Shown here piece after piece: positions 33,645 through 42,467 of a DNA stretch of 64,000 bases. The DNA is from SSC3 sp963769585 (lineage in GTDB: Bacteria > Actinomycetota > Actinomycetes > Propionibacteriales > Nocardioidaceae), in contig CAVYMJ010000006.1 of assembly GCA_963769585.1 (NCBI GenBank), positions 1,860,001-1,924,000 of the forward strand, read 5' to 3'. Numbering within the stretch: the stretch's first letter is position 1; each line of letters starts with the position of its first letter. Both the position numbers and the translations under genes were made by a program. A model generated the notes under the pieces. It was given only the letters and a program-made list of their open reading frames with translations. It did not search any database and was not told where the DNA came from.

Positions 33645-35078
33645 TCACTCGCCGATGTAGCTCATCACGTGCTTGATGCGGGTGTAGTCCTCGAGTCCGT
33701 ACATCGACAGGTCCTTGCCGTAGCCGGAGTGCTTGAAGCCACCGTGCGGCATCTCCGCGACGATCGGGATGTGCGTGTTGATCCAGACCGCGCCGAAGTC
33801 CAGCCGCCTGGCCATCCGCATCGCCCGTGCGTGATCCCTGGTCCACACGCTCGAGGCCAGGCCGTACTGGACACCGTTCGCCCAGGCGAGCGCCTCGGCC
33901 TCGTCGGAGAACTTCTGCACGGTGATCACCGGCCCGAAGATCTCGTCCTGGATCTGCTCGTCGTCCTGGCGCAGCCCGGAGAGCACGGTCGGCTCGAAGA
34001 AGTACCCGGAGTCGCCCTGACGCTTGCCCCCGGCCTCGAGCGTCGCGTGGTCCGGCAGCCGGTCGACCATTCCCGACACCCGGGCAAGCTGGTTCTCGTT
34101 GTTCAGCGCGCCGTAGAGGACCTCCTCGTCGTCGGGCATCCCCGTTCGGATGCCGCGCGCCTGTTCGGTGAGGGCAGCCACGAAGTCGGTGTGGATGCCC
34201 GGGCCCGCCAGCACCCGGGTGGCAGCGGTGCAGTCCTGCCCGGCGTTGAAGTAGCCGGCTTCCGCGATGCCGGCGGCCGCCTTCTCCAGGTCGGCGTCGT
34301 CGAAGACGATGACGGGAGCCTTTCCGCCAAGCTCGAGGTGTGCCCGCTTGAGGTCGGCGGCCGCCGAGGAGGCCACCTCCATCCCGGCGCGCACCGAGCC
34401 GGTGATGGAGACCAGCTGCGGGATCTTGTGCTCCACCACGAGCCGGCCCGTGTCCCGATCGCCGGTGACGAGGTTCAGCACACCGGGCGGCAGGAACTCC
34501 TGGCACAGCTCGGCAAGCAGGGCGGACGATGCCGGGGTGGTGTCGCTCGGTTTGAGTACGACGGTGTTGCCCGCGGCCAGCGCCGGGGCGATCTTCCACA
34601 CCATCATCATCAGCGGGTAGTTCCAGGGGGTGACCTGGCCGACCACGCCGATCGGCTCGCGCCGGATGAACGAGGTGTGGTCCCTCATGTACTCCCCCGC
34701 GGACCGGCCCTCCAGCACGCGGGCGGCACCGGCGAAGAAGCGGATCTGGTCCACCGCCGGCGCCAGTTCCTCCGACGCGGTGAGACCCAGCGGCTTGCCG
34801 GTGTCCTTCGACTCGACCCGGACGAACTCGTCGGTGCGCTTCTCCACGGCATCGGCGATCTTGAGCAGGGCCCGCTGCCGCTCGGAAGGCGTGGTCTCAC
34901 CCCATCCGGCGAACGCAGCCTCGGCGGCCCGGTAGGCCCGGTCGACGTCCTCGGCACCCGACATCGGGGCGCGGCCGTAGACCTCACCGGTGGTCGGGTC
35001 TATGACGTCGTAGGTCTCTCCCGACGCCGCGCTGACGAGCTCGCCGTTGATGACATTCTGGATCGTCTGGTCAGCCAT
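33645..35078 (-). CDS. Gamma-aminobutyraldehyde dehydrogenase (PatD-like)
   Basis: 477 residues from ATG 35078 (MADQTIQNVINGEL; an upstream start at 35108 is possible). NAD-dependent aldehyde dehydrogenase with TPWNYP, LKPSDTTP, general base E249 in LELGGKAP and nucleophile C283 in GQDCTAATR. The GQDCTAATR context and the cluster of polyamine genes point to 4-aminobutyraldehyde as substrate, the product of putrescine transamination. It completes the route putrescine to GABA. Its upstream region carries the shared GATTYCGT motifs. Confidence 0.88.
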   Translation of the reverse strand: MADQTIQNVINGELVSAASGETYDVIDPTTGEVYGRAPMSGAEDVDRAYRAAEAAFAGWGETTPSERQRALLKIADAVEKRTDEFVRVESKDTGKPLGLTASEELAPAVDQIRFFAGAARVLEGRSAGEYMRDHTSFIRREPIGVVGQVTPWNYPLMMMVWKIAPALAAGNTVVLKPSDTTPASSALLAELCQEFLPPGVLNLVTGDRDTGRLVVEHKIPQLVSITGSVRAGMEVASSAAADLKRAHLELGGKAPVIVFDDADLEKAAAGIAEAGYFNAGQDCTAATRVLAGPGIHTDFVAALTEQARGIRTGMPDDEEVLYGALNNENQLARVSGMVDRLPDHATLEAGGKRQGDSGYFFEPTVLSGLRQDDEQIQDEIFGPVITVQKFSDEAEALAWANGVQYGLASSVWTRDHARAMRMARRLDFGAVWINTHIPIVAEMPHGGFKHSGYGKDLSMYGLEDYTRIKHVMSYIGE

Positions 35079-35133
35079 GGTCGTGCGTTGCCTCCCGGTT
35101 TGGTTCACGTGAGGGTGAGCCTAGCGACGAAAC

Positions 35134-35182
35134 AACGAAATCTGTAGGCCTGGGCGTGATTTTGTGACTGATTCCGTCAGTC
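35134..35182. promoter_or_regulatory. Operator candidate upstream of the aldehyde dehydrogenase
   Basis: AACGAAATC (35134-35142, GATTTCGTT on the other strand), GATTTTGTG (35158-35166) and the palindrome GACTGA-TTCCG-TCAGTC (35166-35182) with GATTCCGTC inside. The same GATTYCGT core occurs upstream of the other polyamine transcription units at 36293 and 41906. Confidence 0.6.
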
Positions 35183-35243
35183 AAAGCCAGTTGCGCTTCG
35201 AAGACCGGCGGGAGAACTGCCTCGGCCCACTCCCGGACCCCGG

Positions 35244-36251
35244 TCACTCCCCGCGCCCCTCTAGCAGCGGCCCCGCCGGGTCGTGGGCGATCCCGACCCG
35301 GCGTGCGGCCAGCCCGGAGAGCGCCTCCAGGCACACCCTGTTGGCCAGGTACGCCGTGATCTCGGCATGGTCGTACGGCGGAGACACCTCGACCACGTCG
35401 ATGCCGGCCACCGGCAGCTCGAGGCAGATCCGGCGTACGGCGTCGAGCAGCTCGCGGGCGGTCAGCCCGCCGGGCTCCGGCGTACCGGTGCCGGGAGCGT
35501 GCCCAGGGTCGCAGACGTCGATGTCGACCGAGAGGAACACCGCGTCGCAGTCGTCGAGCGCTATCTCGAACGCCTCGTCCAGGCACTCGGTGAGCCCGCG
35601 CGCGCCGATCTCGGTCATCTCGTACGAGCGCATCCTCTGCTCGGCCATCCAGTCGAGGGTTGCGGGCTCGGGCCAGTAGCCGCGCAGCCCCAGCTGCAGG
35701 AACCGGTCGCCCCGGAGGGCGCCGGACTCGATCAGCCTTCTCATCGGCTGGCCGTGACCGTAGAGCGAGCCGAACGCGATGTCGCCGGTGTCGGCGTGGG
35801 CGTCGAAGTGGATCATCGAGACTCGACCGAAGCCGAGGTGCCGGGCTACGCCAGTCGCGTCGGCCTGGGCGATCGAGTGGTCCCCGCCGAGCACGAGAGG
35901 GATCGCCCCCGCCGCGGCCACGGCGAAGACCGCGTCCTCCAGGGCACCCAGCGCCCGCTCGATCTCACCGGGCGGCATCTCCACGTCACCGGCGTCGAGC
36001 ACCCGGAGGTCCTGCAGCGCGTCGACCCGCAGCGCCAGGTGTGGCCGCGACCCGTCCTGGGGCAGGTAACAGGCCTGCCGGATCGCGCCGGGTCCGAACC
36101 GGGTCCCCGGACGGTGCGAGGTGCCGCCGTCGAAGGGGGCCCCGACCACGACCACGTCCGCGGAAGCCAGCGTGGCGGCGTCGGCCAGGTCTACGCGGTC
36201 CACGCCCAGGAAGGTGAGGTCCGGCCCGAACTGGGCACCGTATCGGGTCAT
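35244..36251 (-). CDS. speB: Agmatinase / guanidinobutyrase-type ureohydrolase
   Basis: 335 residues. All binuclear manganese ligands of the ureohydrolase family are present: GGDHS (122-126), DAHAD (150-154) and SVDIDVCDPGHAPG (D243, D245) followed by the loop GTPEPGG. Such enzymes release urea from agmatine, guanidinobutyrate or related compounds; in this cluster putrescine or GABA would be the product. Divergent from the aminotransferase across a short region with shared operator motifs. Exact substrate is inferred. Confidence 0.9.
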   Translation of the reverse strand: MTRYGAQFGPDLTFLGVDRVDLADAATLASADVVVVGAPFDGGTSHRPGTRFGPGAIRQACYLPQDGSRPHLALRVDALQDLRVLDAGDVEMPPGEIERALGALEDAVFAVAAAGAIPLVLGGDHSIAQADATGVARHLGFGRVSMIHFDAHADTGDIAFGSLYGHGQPMRRLIESGALRGDRFLQLGLRGYWPEPATLDWMAEQRMRSYEMTEIGARGLTECLDEAFEIALDDCDAVFLSVDIDVCDPGHAPGTGTPEPGGLTARELLDAVRRICLELPVAGIDVVEVSPPYDHAEITAYLANRVCLEALSGLAARRVGIAHDPAGPLLEGRGE

Positions 36252-36292
36252 GGGGACTTCCTATCAGGTCAGCAGCCTGAACCGCTACACGC

Positions 36293-36332
36293 AACGAAAT
36301 CAGTGCTGTTCTCGCAGTATGACCACGGAATC
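36293..36332. promoter_or_regulatory. Operator candidate between speB and the aminotransferase
   Basis: AACGAAATC (36293-36301) and ACGGAATC (36325-36332) are copies of the GATTYCGT core found at 35134-35178 and 41906-41943. The second copy lies just inside the assigned aminotransferase start, which hints that translation may begin later. Confidence 0.55.
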
Positions 36333-37755
36333 ACTTGCGAAGTACGACGCCAGCGTTCACGATGGTGAAATGCAACTCGACTACGACCACCTTCAGCGGG
36401 CCGCCAAGGACCACCTGTGGATGCACTTCACCCGGCACTCGACGTACGACACCTCGGACGTGCCGATCATCGTGCGGGGCGAGGGCCCCTACATCTACGA
36501 CGCCCAGGGCAAGCGCTACCTCGACGCCCTGGCGGGCCTCTTCGTGAGCCAGCTCGGACATGGTCGTGAGGAGCTCGCCGAGGCGGCCTCGCGGCAGGCG
36601 CGCGAGCTGGCCTTCATGCCGCTGTGGTCCTACGCGCACCCCGGTGCGATCGAGCTCGCCGAGCGGGTGGCGAACTACGCACCCGGCGACCTGAACCGGG
36701 TGTTCTTCACCACCGGTGGGGGCGAGGCCGTCGAGTCCGCGTGGAAGCTGGCCAAGAACTACTTCAAGCTCACCGGCAAGCACACCAAGCACAAGGTGAT
36801 CAGCCGAGCCATCGCCTACCACGGCACCCCGCAGGGCGCGCTGTCGATCACCGGCCTGCCGGCGATGAAGGCGCCCTTCGAGCCGCTGGTCCCCTCCACG
36901 TTCCGCGTACCGAACACCAACTTCTACCGGGCTGCCGAGCACGGCGCCGGCGAAGCGGCGCTCAACGAGGAGGCGTTCGGCCAGTGGGCGGCGAACCGGA
37001 TCGCAGAGGCGATCGAGTTCGAGGGGCCCGACACGGTGGCGGCGGTCTTCCTCGAGCCCGTGCAGAACTCCGGCGGCTGCTTCCCGCCGCCGCCCGGCTA
37101 CTTCGAGCGAGTCCGTGAGATCTGCGACGAGTACGACGTGCTGCTGGTCTCCGATGAGGTGATCTGCGCCTTCGGCCGGCTCGGGCACATGTTCGGCGCG
37201 GAGCGCTACGGCTACCAGCCCGACATCATCACCTGCGCCAAGGGGCTGACCTCCGGCTACTCCCCGCTCGGCGCGATGATCGCCACGGACCGGCTGATGG
37301 AGCCGTTCCTGCAGGGCCACGAGTCGTTCGCGCACGGCTACACCTTCGGCGGCCACCCGGTCTCGACCGCGGTAGCCCTGGCCAACCTCGACATCTTCGA
37401 GAACGAGAAGATCAACGAGCACGTCCGCGACACCGAGGACGCCTTCCGGGCCACCCTGGAGAAGCTGACCGATCTGCCGATCGTCGGCGACGTTCGCGGC
37501 GCCGGCTACTTCTACGGCATCGAGCTGGTCAAGGACAAAGCCACCAAGGAGACCTTCAACGACGCCGAAGCCGAGAAGCTGCTGCGCGGGTTCCTGTCCA
37601 AGGCACTCTTCGACGAGGGCCTGTACTGCCGGGCCGACGACCGCGGCGACCCGGTCGTCCAGCTCGCTCCGCCGCTGATCTGCGACCAGGAGCACTTTGA
37701 CGAGATAGAGCAGATCCTGCGGGTGGTGCTGGACAAGGCCTCCACCCTGATCTGA
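36319..37755 (+). CDS. Class III aminotransferase, probably putrescine/diamine
   Basis: 478 residues from ATG 36319, which has no clear ribosome site; ATG 36370 (MQLDYDHLQRAAKDHLW) is an alternative. PLP-enzyme landmarks: TTGGGEAVESAWKLA, AYHGTPQG, D279 in VSDEVICAFGR and Schiff-base K308 in ITCAKGLTSGYSPLG. It is related to putrescine/beta-alanine:pyruvate aminotransferases. In this cluster it would convert putrescine to 4-aminobutyraldehyde for the dehydrogenase at 33645. Converges with potC. Confidence 0.9.
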   Translation: MTTESLAKYDASVHDGEMQLDYDHLQRAAKDHLWMHFTRHSTYDTSDVPIIVRGEGPYIYDAQGKRYLDALAGLFVSQLGHGREELAEAASRQARELAFMPLWSYAHPGAIELAERVANYAPGDLNRVFFTTGGGEAVESAWKLAKNYFKLTGKHTKHKVISRAIAYHGTPQGALSITGLPAMKAPFEPLVPSTFRVPNTNFYRAAEHGAGEAALNEEAFGQWAANRIAEAIEFEGPDTVAAVFLEPVQNSGGCFPPPPGYFERVREICDEYDVLLVSDEVICAFGRLGHMFGAERYGYQPDIITCAKGLTSGYSPLGAMIATDRLMEPFLQGHESFAHGYTFGGHPVSTAVALANLDIFENEKINEHVRDTEDAFRATLEKLTDLPIVGDVRGAGYFYGIELVKDKATKETFNDAEAEKLLRGFLSKALFDEGLYCRADDRGDPVVQLAPPLICDQEHFDEIEQILRVVLDKASTLI

Positions 37756-37772
37756 CTCCGAGCGGAGGTCAG
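37752..37772. terminator. Compact hairpin between convergent genes
   Basis: CTGAC-TCC-GAGC-GGA-(G)-GTCAG spans the aminotransferase stop and the 18-base gap to potC. One bulged G. Could act in both directions. Confidence 0.4.
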
Positions 37773-37773
37773 G

Positions 37774-38583
37774 TCAGCGAAGGGCCTTGGCGCGGCGACG
37801 GCTACCGAGCTCCCCGGTGAGCACCAGCGCGAGGGCAAGGACGAACATCACCGTCCCGACGACGTTGATCTGAGGCGGGATCGAGCGTTGGGCGGCGCCC
37901 CAGACGTACATGGGGAACGTCACCTCCTGCCCTGCGTTGAGGTTCGTGATGATGAAGTCGTCGAAGGACAACGAGAAGCTCAGCAGCGCGGCCGACAGAA
38001 TCCCGGGGAAGACCAGCGGGAAGGTGACCTTCCAGAAGGTCTGCCACTCGTTCGCATAGAGGTCCATCGCTGCCTGCTCGAGCCGTGGGTCCAGCCCGGC
38101 TAGCCGCGCCTTGACCGTGACCACGACGAAGCTCAGGCAGAACATGATGTGAGCCACCAGGATCGTCCAGAAACCGAGCGCCCCGGCGAAGCCGGCCGAG
38201 ACGAAGAGCGCCAGCAGCGACGAGCCCATCACGATCTCGGGCGAGGCCATCGGCAGGAACGTGAAGACGTTCGCCACCGTCCGGCCCCGGAACCGGTGCC
38301 GGACCAGGGCGAAGGCCATCAGCGAGCCCAGGATGGTGGCCCCGACCGTGGCCAGGAAGCCGATCTGGATCGAGAGCACCACTGAGTCGCACATCCCCAA
38401 CGGGTCGCAGGGATGCAGCCAGTTGTCGAGAGTGAAGCCGTCGAACTGGTAGCTGTTGCGCGCCACCGGGTCGTTGAACGACATCAGGATCACGACGAAG
38501 ATCGGCACCGACATGTACAGCAGCACCAGGAGTCCGACCCCGAGCACGAGGTGGTCGCTGACCCACTTTCCGACGCGAGTCAT
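37774..38583 (-). CDS. potC: Polyamine ABC transporter permease (PotC-like)
   Basis: 269 residues. Six membrane helices and the EAA loop (LEQAAMDLYANEWQTFWKVT), with the PotC/YdcV feature SFSLSFDDFIITNL. Start ATG 38583 overlaps the potB stop by one base. It forms the inner-membrane channel with PotB for uptake of putrescine or spermidine. Confidence 0.92.
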   Translation of the reverse strand: MTRVGKWVSDHLVLGVGLLVLLYMSVPIFVVILMSFNDPVARNSYQFDGFTLDNWLHPCDPLGMCDSVVLSIQIGFLATVGATILGSLMAFALVRHRFRGRTVANVFTFLPMASPEIVMGSSLLALFVSAGFAGALGFWTILVAHIMFCLSFVVVTVKARLAGLDPRLEQAAMDLYANEWQTFWKVTFPLVFPGILSAALLSFSLSFDDFIITNLNAGQEVTFPMYVWGAAQRSIPPQINVVGTVMFVLALALVLTGELGSRRRAKALR

Positions 38584-39452
38584 CAGAGCAGCTCCTCGGT
38601 TCCGGCCCGCCGAACGTAGACCAGCACCAGCACCACGATCACCAGCATCAGCGTGACCGACAGCGCGGCGGCCTCCGGGTACGAGCCGCCGTCGAAGAGC
38701 TTCTGGATCACGTTGCCGATCATTTGGGTCCGGGTGTTCCCGAGCAGCTGGGCGTTGATGTAGTCGCCAGCCGCCGGGATGAAGGTCAGCAGCGTGCCGC
38801 CGACCAGGCCTGGCATCGAGAGCGGGAGCGTCACCTTGCGGAACGTCGTGAACGGCGACGCGTAGAGGTCAGCGCCCGCCTCGAGGAGTCGGGGGTCGAT
38901 CTTCTCCAGAGAGGCGTACAGCGGCAGCACCATGAAGGGCAGGAAGTTGTAGGTCAGCCCGGTGACGACGGCCAGCGGCGTCGCGAGCAGCCGGCCCTCC
39001 GGTCCGAGCAGTTGCAGGAACTGCAGCGCGTCGACGAGCCAGCCCTGGTCGGCCAGCAGAAGCTGCCAGGACAGGGTGCGGATCAGGAACGAGGTGAAGA
39101 ACGGCGCGATCACCGCGACGAGCATCAGGTTCCGCCAGCGGCCACCCTTGAACGCGATCGCATACGCCAGTGGGTAGCCGAGCAGGATGCAGGCGACGGT
39201 GGCGATGCCGGCGTACGCCATCGAGCGCAGGAACTGGTCGGAGTAGTCCTGCATCACCGAGACGTAGTTCTGCACGTGTCCGGTCATCTCGTAGCCGAAC
39301 TCCAAGGTCCCGCTGGGGTCGTAGAGCGACGTACTGACCAGACTGAACAACGGAACGATGAAGAAGAGCGTCAGCCAGATCCCGGCGGGAGTCAGCAGGA
39401 CGTAGCCCGCACGCCCCGACCGCCGCTCCTCGGTCTCGGCCTTCTGGCTCAC
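38583..39452 (-). CDS. potB: Polyamine ABC transporter permease (PotB-like)
   Basis: 289 residues from GTG 39452, which overlaps the potA stop (GTGA). Six hydrophobic segments; the EAA loop is LLEAGADLYASPFTTFRKVT, and IPAAGDYINAQLLGN is typical of PotB/PotH. A longer frame upstream lies entirely within potA and is not real. Confidence 0.92.
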   Translation of the reverse strand: MSQKAETEERRSGRAGYVLLTPAGIWLTLFFIVPLFSLVSTSLYDPSGTLEFGYEMTGHVQNYVSVMQDYSDQFLRSMAYAGIATVACILLGYPLAYAIAFKGGRWRNLMLVAVIAPFFTSFLIRTLSWQLLLADQGWLVDALQFLQLLGPEGRLLATPLAVVTGLTYNFLPFMVLPLYASLEKIDPRLLEAGADLYASPFTTFRKVTLPLSMPGLVGGTLLTFIPAAGDYINAQLLGNTRTQMIGNVIQKLFDGGSYPEAAALSVTLMLVIVVLVLVYVRRAGTEELL

Positions 39453-40600
39453 GAGGCGTCCTCGCGCTCCACGCCGGCTCGGGCATCCTGGCTGGCATCG
39501 AGTAGGAACGTATGGTCGGCGGTCCAGTGCAGGTCCACCTGGTCCCCCACGCGGAAGTTCTGTCGCGCGCCGGTGTTCTGCTCGAACACCATGAGCTCCT
39601 GACCCCACGGCATCCGGACCAGGTACTGCGTGCTCACCCCGATGAAGCTGACGTCGGAGACGACACCTGCACGCAGCGCGTTGGAGCCGTCCCCGGTCTC
39701 CGTCCCGGCGGCAGCCAGGAAGACCTTCTCGGGGCGGATTCCCATCCACACCTCACCGACGGAGTCCTGCCCCACGCCCGCCGGGGCTCGAAGCCGGCTG
39801 CCTTCGACGTCCACGCCGACGCCGTCGCCGTCCCGACCGGTGACCTTGCCACGGATTAGGTTCGACTGACCGAGGAAGTTCGCGACGAAGGTGGTCCGGG
39901 GGTGCTCGTAGAGGTCCATTGGCTGGCCCATCTGCTCGATCAGGCCGTTGCTCATGACAGCCACGGTGTCGGCCATCGTCATGGCCTCCTCCTGGTCGTG
40001 GGTGACATGCACGAAGGTGATGCCCACCTCCGTCTGGATCCGCTTGAGCTCGATCTGCATCTGCCGACGCAGCTTGAGGTCGAGGGCACCCAGCGGCTCG
40101 TCGAGCAGCAGCACCTGCGGACGGTTGATCAGGGCGCGGGCCAGGGCCACGCGCTGCTGTTGGCCCCCTGAGAGCTGGGTCGGCTTGCGGGCGGCGTACT
40201 CGCCGAGCTCGACCAACTCGAGGATCTCGCCGACCTGGGCCTTGACGTCCTTCACCCCGGTACGCCGCAGCCCGAAGGCGACGTTCTCGAAGATCGTCAT
40301 GTGTGGGAAGAGCGCGTAGCTCTGGAACACGGTGTTGACGGGTCGTCGGTAGGGCTTCAGCCGGGAGATGTCCTGCCCGCCCAGCATGATGGTCCCGCTG
40401 GAGGGCTCCTCCAGACCGGCCACCATCCGCAGCGTCGTGGTCTTGCCGCATCCCGACGGACCCAGCAGTGCGAAGAATGACCCCGCCGGGACCTCGAGGT
40501 CGAGGTCGTCCACGGCCAGGAAAGAGCCGAAACGCTTGGTGACACCGCGAAGAACCAGGTCGGCACCAGCGGCGCTCGCCTCGGAGACCCCCTCAGCCAT
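39449..40600 (-). CDS. potA: Polyamine ABC transporter ATPase (PotA-like)
   Basis: 383 residues from ATG 40600, overlapping the potD stop (ATGA). Walker A GPSGCGKTT (47-55), Q-loop FQSYALFPH, signature LSGGQQQR, Walker B VLLLDEPLGALD and switch HVTHDQEEA. The C-terminal TOBE domain (about 270-375) contains MGIRPEKV. It energises the PotB/PotC channel. Confidence 0.95.
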   Translation of the reverse strand: MAEGVSEASAAGADLVLRGVTKRFGSFLAVDDLDLEVPAGSFFALLGPSGCGKTTTLRMVAGLEEPSSGTIMLGGQDISRLKPYRRPVNTVFQSYALFPHMTIFENVAFGLRRTGVKDVKAQVGEILELVELGEYAARKPTQLSGGQQQRVALARALINRPQVLLLDEPLGALDLKLRRQMQIELKRIQTEVGITFVHVTHDQEEAMTMADTVAVMSNGLIEQMGQPMDLYEHPRTTFVANFLGQSNLIRGKVTGRDGDGVGVDVEGSRLRAPAGVGQDSVGEVWMGIRPEKVFLAAAGTETGDGSNALRAGVVSDVSFIGVSTQYLVRMPWGQELMVFEQNTGARQNFRVGDQVDLHWTADHTFLLDASQDARAGVEREDAS

Positions 40601-41838
40601 CAGGCTCCTATCACCTGGTTGAACGCCTTGTCGTACTGCTCGCGAGTCTTCGTGTCGAGCGACTTCATCGCAAAGGTCGTCGCGAGGTCTTCGGCCTTGG
40701 GGAAGATCAGCGGGTTGCCCACGAGGGACTCGTCGACCTCGGCCATGGCCTCCTCGGCACCGTTGACCGGGCAGATGAAGTTCACCCACGCCGCGAGCCG
40801 GGCGGCGACCTCGGGGTCGTAGTAGTAGTTCATCAGCTGCTCAGCGTTGCCGAGGTGGTCAGCCTTGTTCGGAACAAGCATGTTGTCGCTCCACAGCGAC
40901 ATCCCCTCCGTGGGCTGCACGAACTTGATGTTGGGGTCGTCGAACTGGGCCGCGATGACGTCGCCTGACCAGGCCTCGCAGGCCACCAGGTTGCCGTTGG
41001 CCAGGCCGCGGATGTACTCGTTGCCGGTGAACGCACGCACCTGACCCGAGGCAACGGTCTGGGACAACCGGTCGAGAGCGGCGTTCCACTCGTCGTCGTC
41101 GAAGTCCGCCGGGTCCGCCCCCTCGAGCTTGAGGAAGAAGCCCATCGTGTCGTTCATCTCGGAGAGCAGGCTGATCTTGCCCTTCAGGTCCGGCCGGGTG
41201 ATGAGCTCCTCGAAGGATGAGACCTCGCCGGTGTACTTGGCGTTGTAGGCAATGCCGGTCAGACCGCTCTGCCACGGCACGGAGTGCTTGCGGCCCGGGT
41301 CCCACTGGGGGTCGCGCAGCGAGTCCGCCAGGTTGGCCTCGACGTTCGGCATCTTCGCCATGTCCAGCTCCTGGAGCCAGCCGAGGCCGACCATCCGTGC
41401 AGCCATCCAGTCGGTGAGCACGAAGATGTCTCGCCCGGTGGGCTCGCACGCGCCGAGCTGGTTGCGCACTTTGGCGAAGAACTGGTTGTTGTCGTTGACG
41501 TCGATGTTGTAGGTGACGTCGATTCCGCTTTCCTTCTCGAACTTGTCCAGCGTCGGCGTGCGTTTGCCCTTGACGTCGATGTACTCGGGCCAGTTGGAGA
41601 AGACCAGCTTCTTCTCGGTCTCGCTCAGATCGGTCGAGGTGCACGTGTTGGCGGTCTGCTTGGTCCCCTCGGTACCGCAGGCAGCAAGGAGCCCACCCGA
41701 GGAGAACGCCACCGCCGAAGCCCCGGCGAGGCGCAGGACCCCCCGCCGGGAGACCGTCCTGCCGCGCATCTGCTGTGCCAGTTCCCGGGCCAACCGGTCC
41801 ACGGCCGAGTCACCGGTGTTCCGCCAACGTCCAGACAT
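40600..41838 (-). CDS. potD: Polyamine-binding lipoprotein (PotD-like)
   Basis: 412 residues from ATG 41838 behind GAGGAGG. A twin-arginine-like signal SRRGVLRL (30-37) is followed by lipobox LAAC (C54), so the mature protein is a membrane-anchored receptor. The body (LVFSNWPEYIDVKG, SGIDVTYNIDVNDNNQFFAK, PWQSGLTGIAYN, YYYDPEVAARLAAWVNFICP) matches the PotD/PotF periplasmic-binding fold. First gene of the potDABC transcript; the operator at 41906-41943 lies upstream. Confidence 0.93.
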   Translation of the reverse strand: MSGRWRNTGDSAVDRLARELAQQMRGRTVSRRGVLRLAGASAVAFSSGGLLAACGTEGTKQTANTCTSTDLSETEKKLVFSNWPEYIDVKGKRTPTLDKFEKESGIDVTYNIDVNDNNQFFAKVRNQLGACEPTGRDIFVLTDWMAARMVGLGWLQELDMAKMPNVEANLADSLRDPQWDPGRKHSVPWQSGLTGIAYNAKYTGEVSSFEELITRPDLKGKISLLSEMNDTMGFFLKLEGADPADFDDDEWNAALDRLSQTVASGQVRAFTGNEYIRGLANGNLVACEAWSGDVIAAQFDDPNIKFVQPTEGMSLWSDNMLVPNKADHLGNAEQLMNYYYDPEVAARLAAWVNFICPVNGAEEAMAEVDESLVGNPLIFPKAEDLATTFAMKSLDTKTREQYDKAFNQVIGA

Positions 41839-41905
41839 CGCGTTGCCTCCTCGAGCAGTTGCCCTCTGGATTCGGATCCTGTCATGGCAAAGACTCTGCG
41901 ACAAG

Positions 41906-41943
41906 CGATTCCGTCGAGACACGGCGAACTTGCGACGGAATCG
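41906..41943. promoter_or_regulatory. Perfect inverted repeat between potD and the Lrp regulator
   Basis: CGATTCCGTCG (41906-41916) and CGACGGAATCG (41933-41943) are exact inverse copies, 16 bases apart, in the 156-base divergent region. The core GATTCCGTC also occurs at 35170-35178. It is the best candidate for the operator of the adjacent Lrp/AsnC regulator. Confidence 0.75.
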
Positions 41944-41994
41944 TGACTACTGTGGGATGTTTACGGTGGCCTTCGACTGACAGGATGACTGCTG

Positions 41995-42465
41995 ATGACC
42001 AAGAACCCTGAGCGCCCCCCAGCTCTCGATGACGTGTCCAAGGCGATCATCGAGCAGTTGCAGCAGGACGGGCGTCGTTCGTATGCCGCCATCGGCAAGG
42101 TCGTCGGTCTCTCCGAGGCAGCGGTACGTCAACGGGTCCAGCGACTGACCGACTCCGGTGTGATGCAGGTGGTCGCGGTCACCGACCCCCTCCAGTTGGG
42201 CTTCGCTCGCCAGGCGATGGTCGGCGTGCGCGTGCACGGCTCGATCGGACCGGTGGCCGACGCTATCGCCGCGCTGGACGAGGTCGACTACGTCGTGGTG
42301 ACCGCGGGGGCGTACGACCTGCTCGTCGAGGTCGTCTGTGAGAGCGACGAACATCTGCTCGAGGTGATCTCGGGGCGGATCCGCGCGATCGACGACGTCA
42401 CGGCGACCGAGACCTTCATGTACCTCCAGCTGAAGAAACAGACCTACTCCTGGGGCGTGCGCTGA
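41995..42465 (+). CDS. Lrp/AsnC-family regulator of the polyamine cluster
   Basis: 156 residues from ATG 41995. N-terminal HTH (LDDVSKAIIEQLQQDGRRSY, IGKVVGLSEAAVRQRVQRL) and C-terminal RAM ligand domain (VVVTAGAYDLLVEVVCESDE, ETFMYLQLKKQTY). Divergent from potDABC and two bases before the FAD oxidoreductase gene, so it probably senses an amine or amino acid and controls the cluster. Confidence 0.92.
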   Translation: MTKNPERPPALDDVSKAIIEQLQQDGRRSYAAIGKVVGLSEAAVRQRVQRLTDSGVMQVVAVTDPLQLGFARQAMVGVRVHGSIGPVADAIAALDEVDYVVVTAGAYDLLVEVVCESDEHLLEVISGRIRAIDDVTATETFMYLQLKKQTYSWGVR

Positions 42466-42467
42466 GC

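Noticed and set aside
39453..39749. N-terminal extension of potB
   Set aside because: It lies wholly within potA in another frame; GTG 39452 overlaps the potA stop as expected for a coupled operon.
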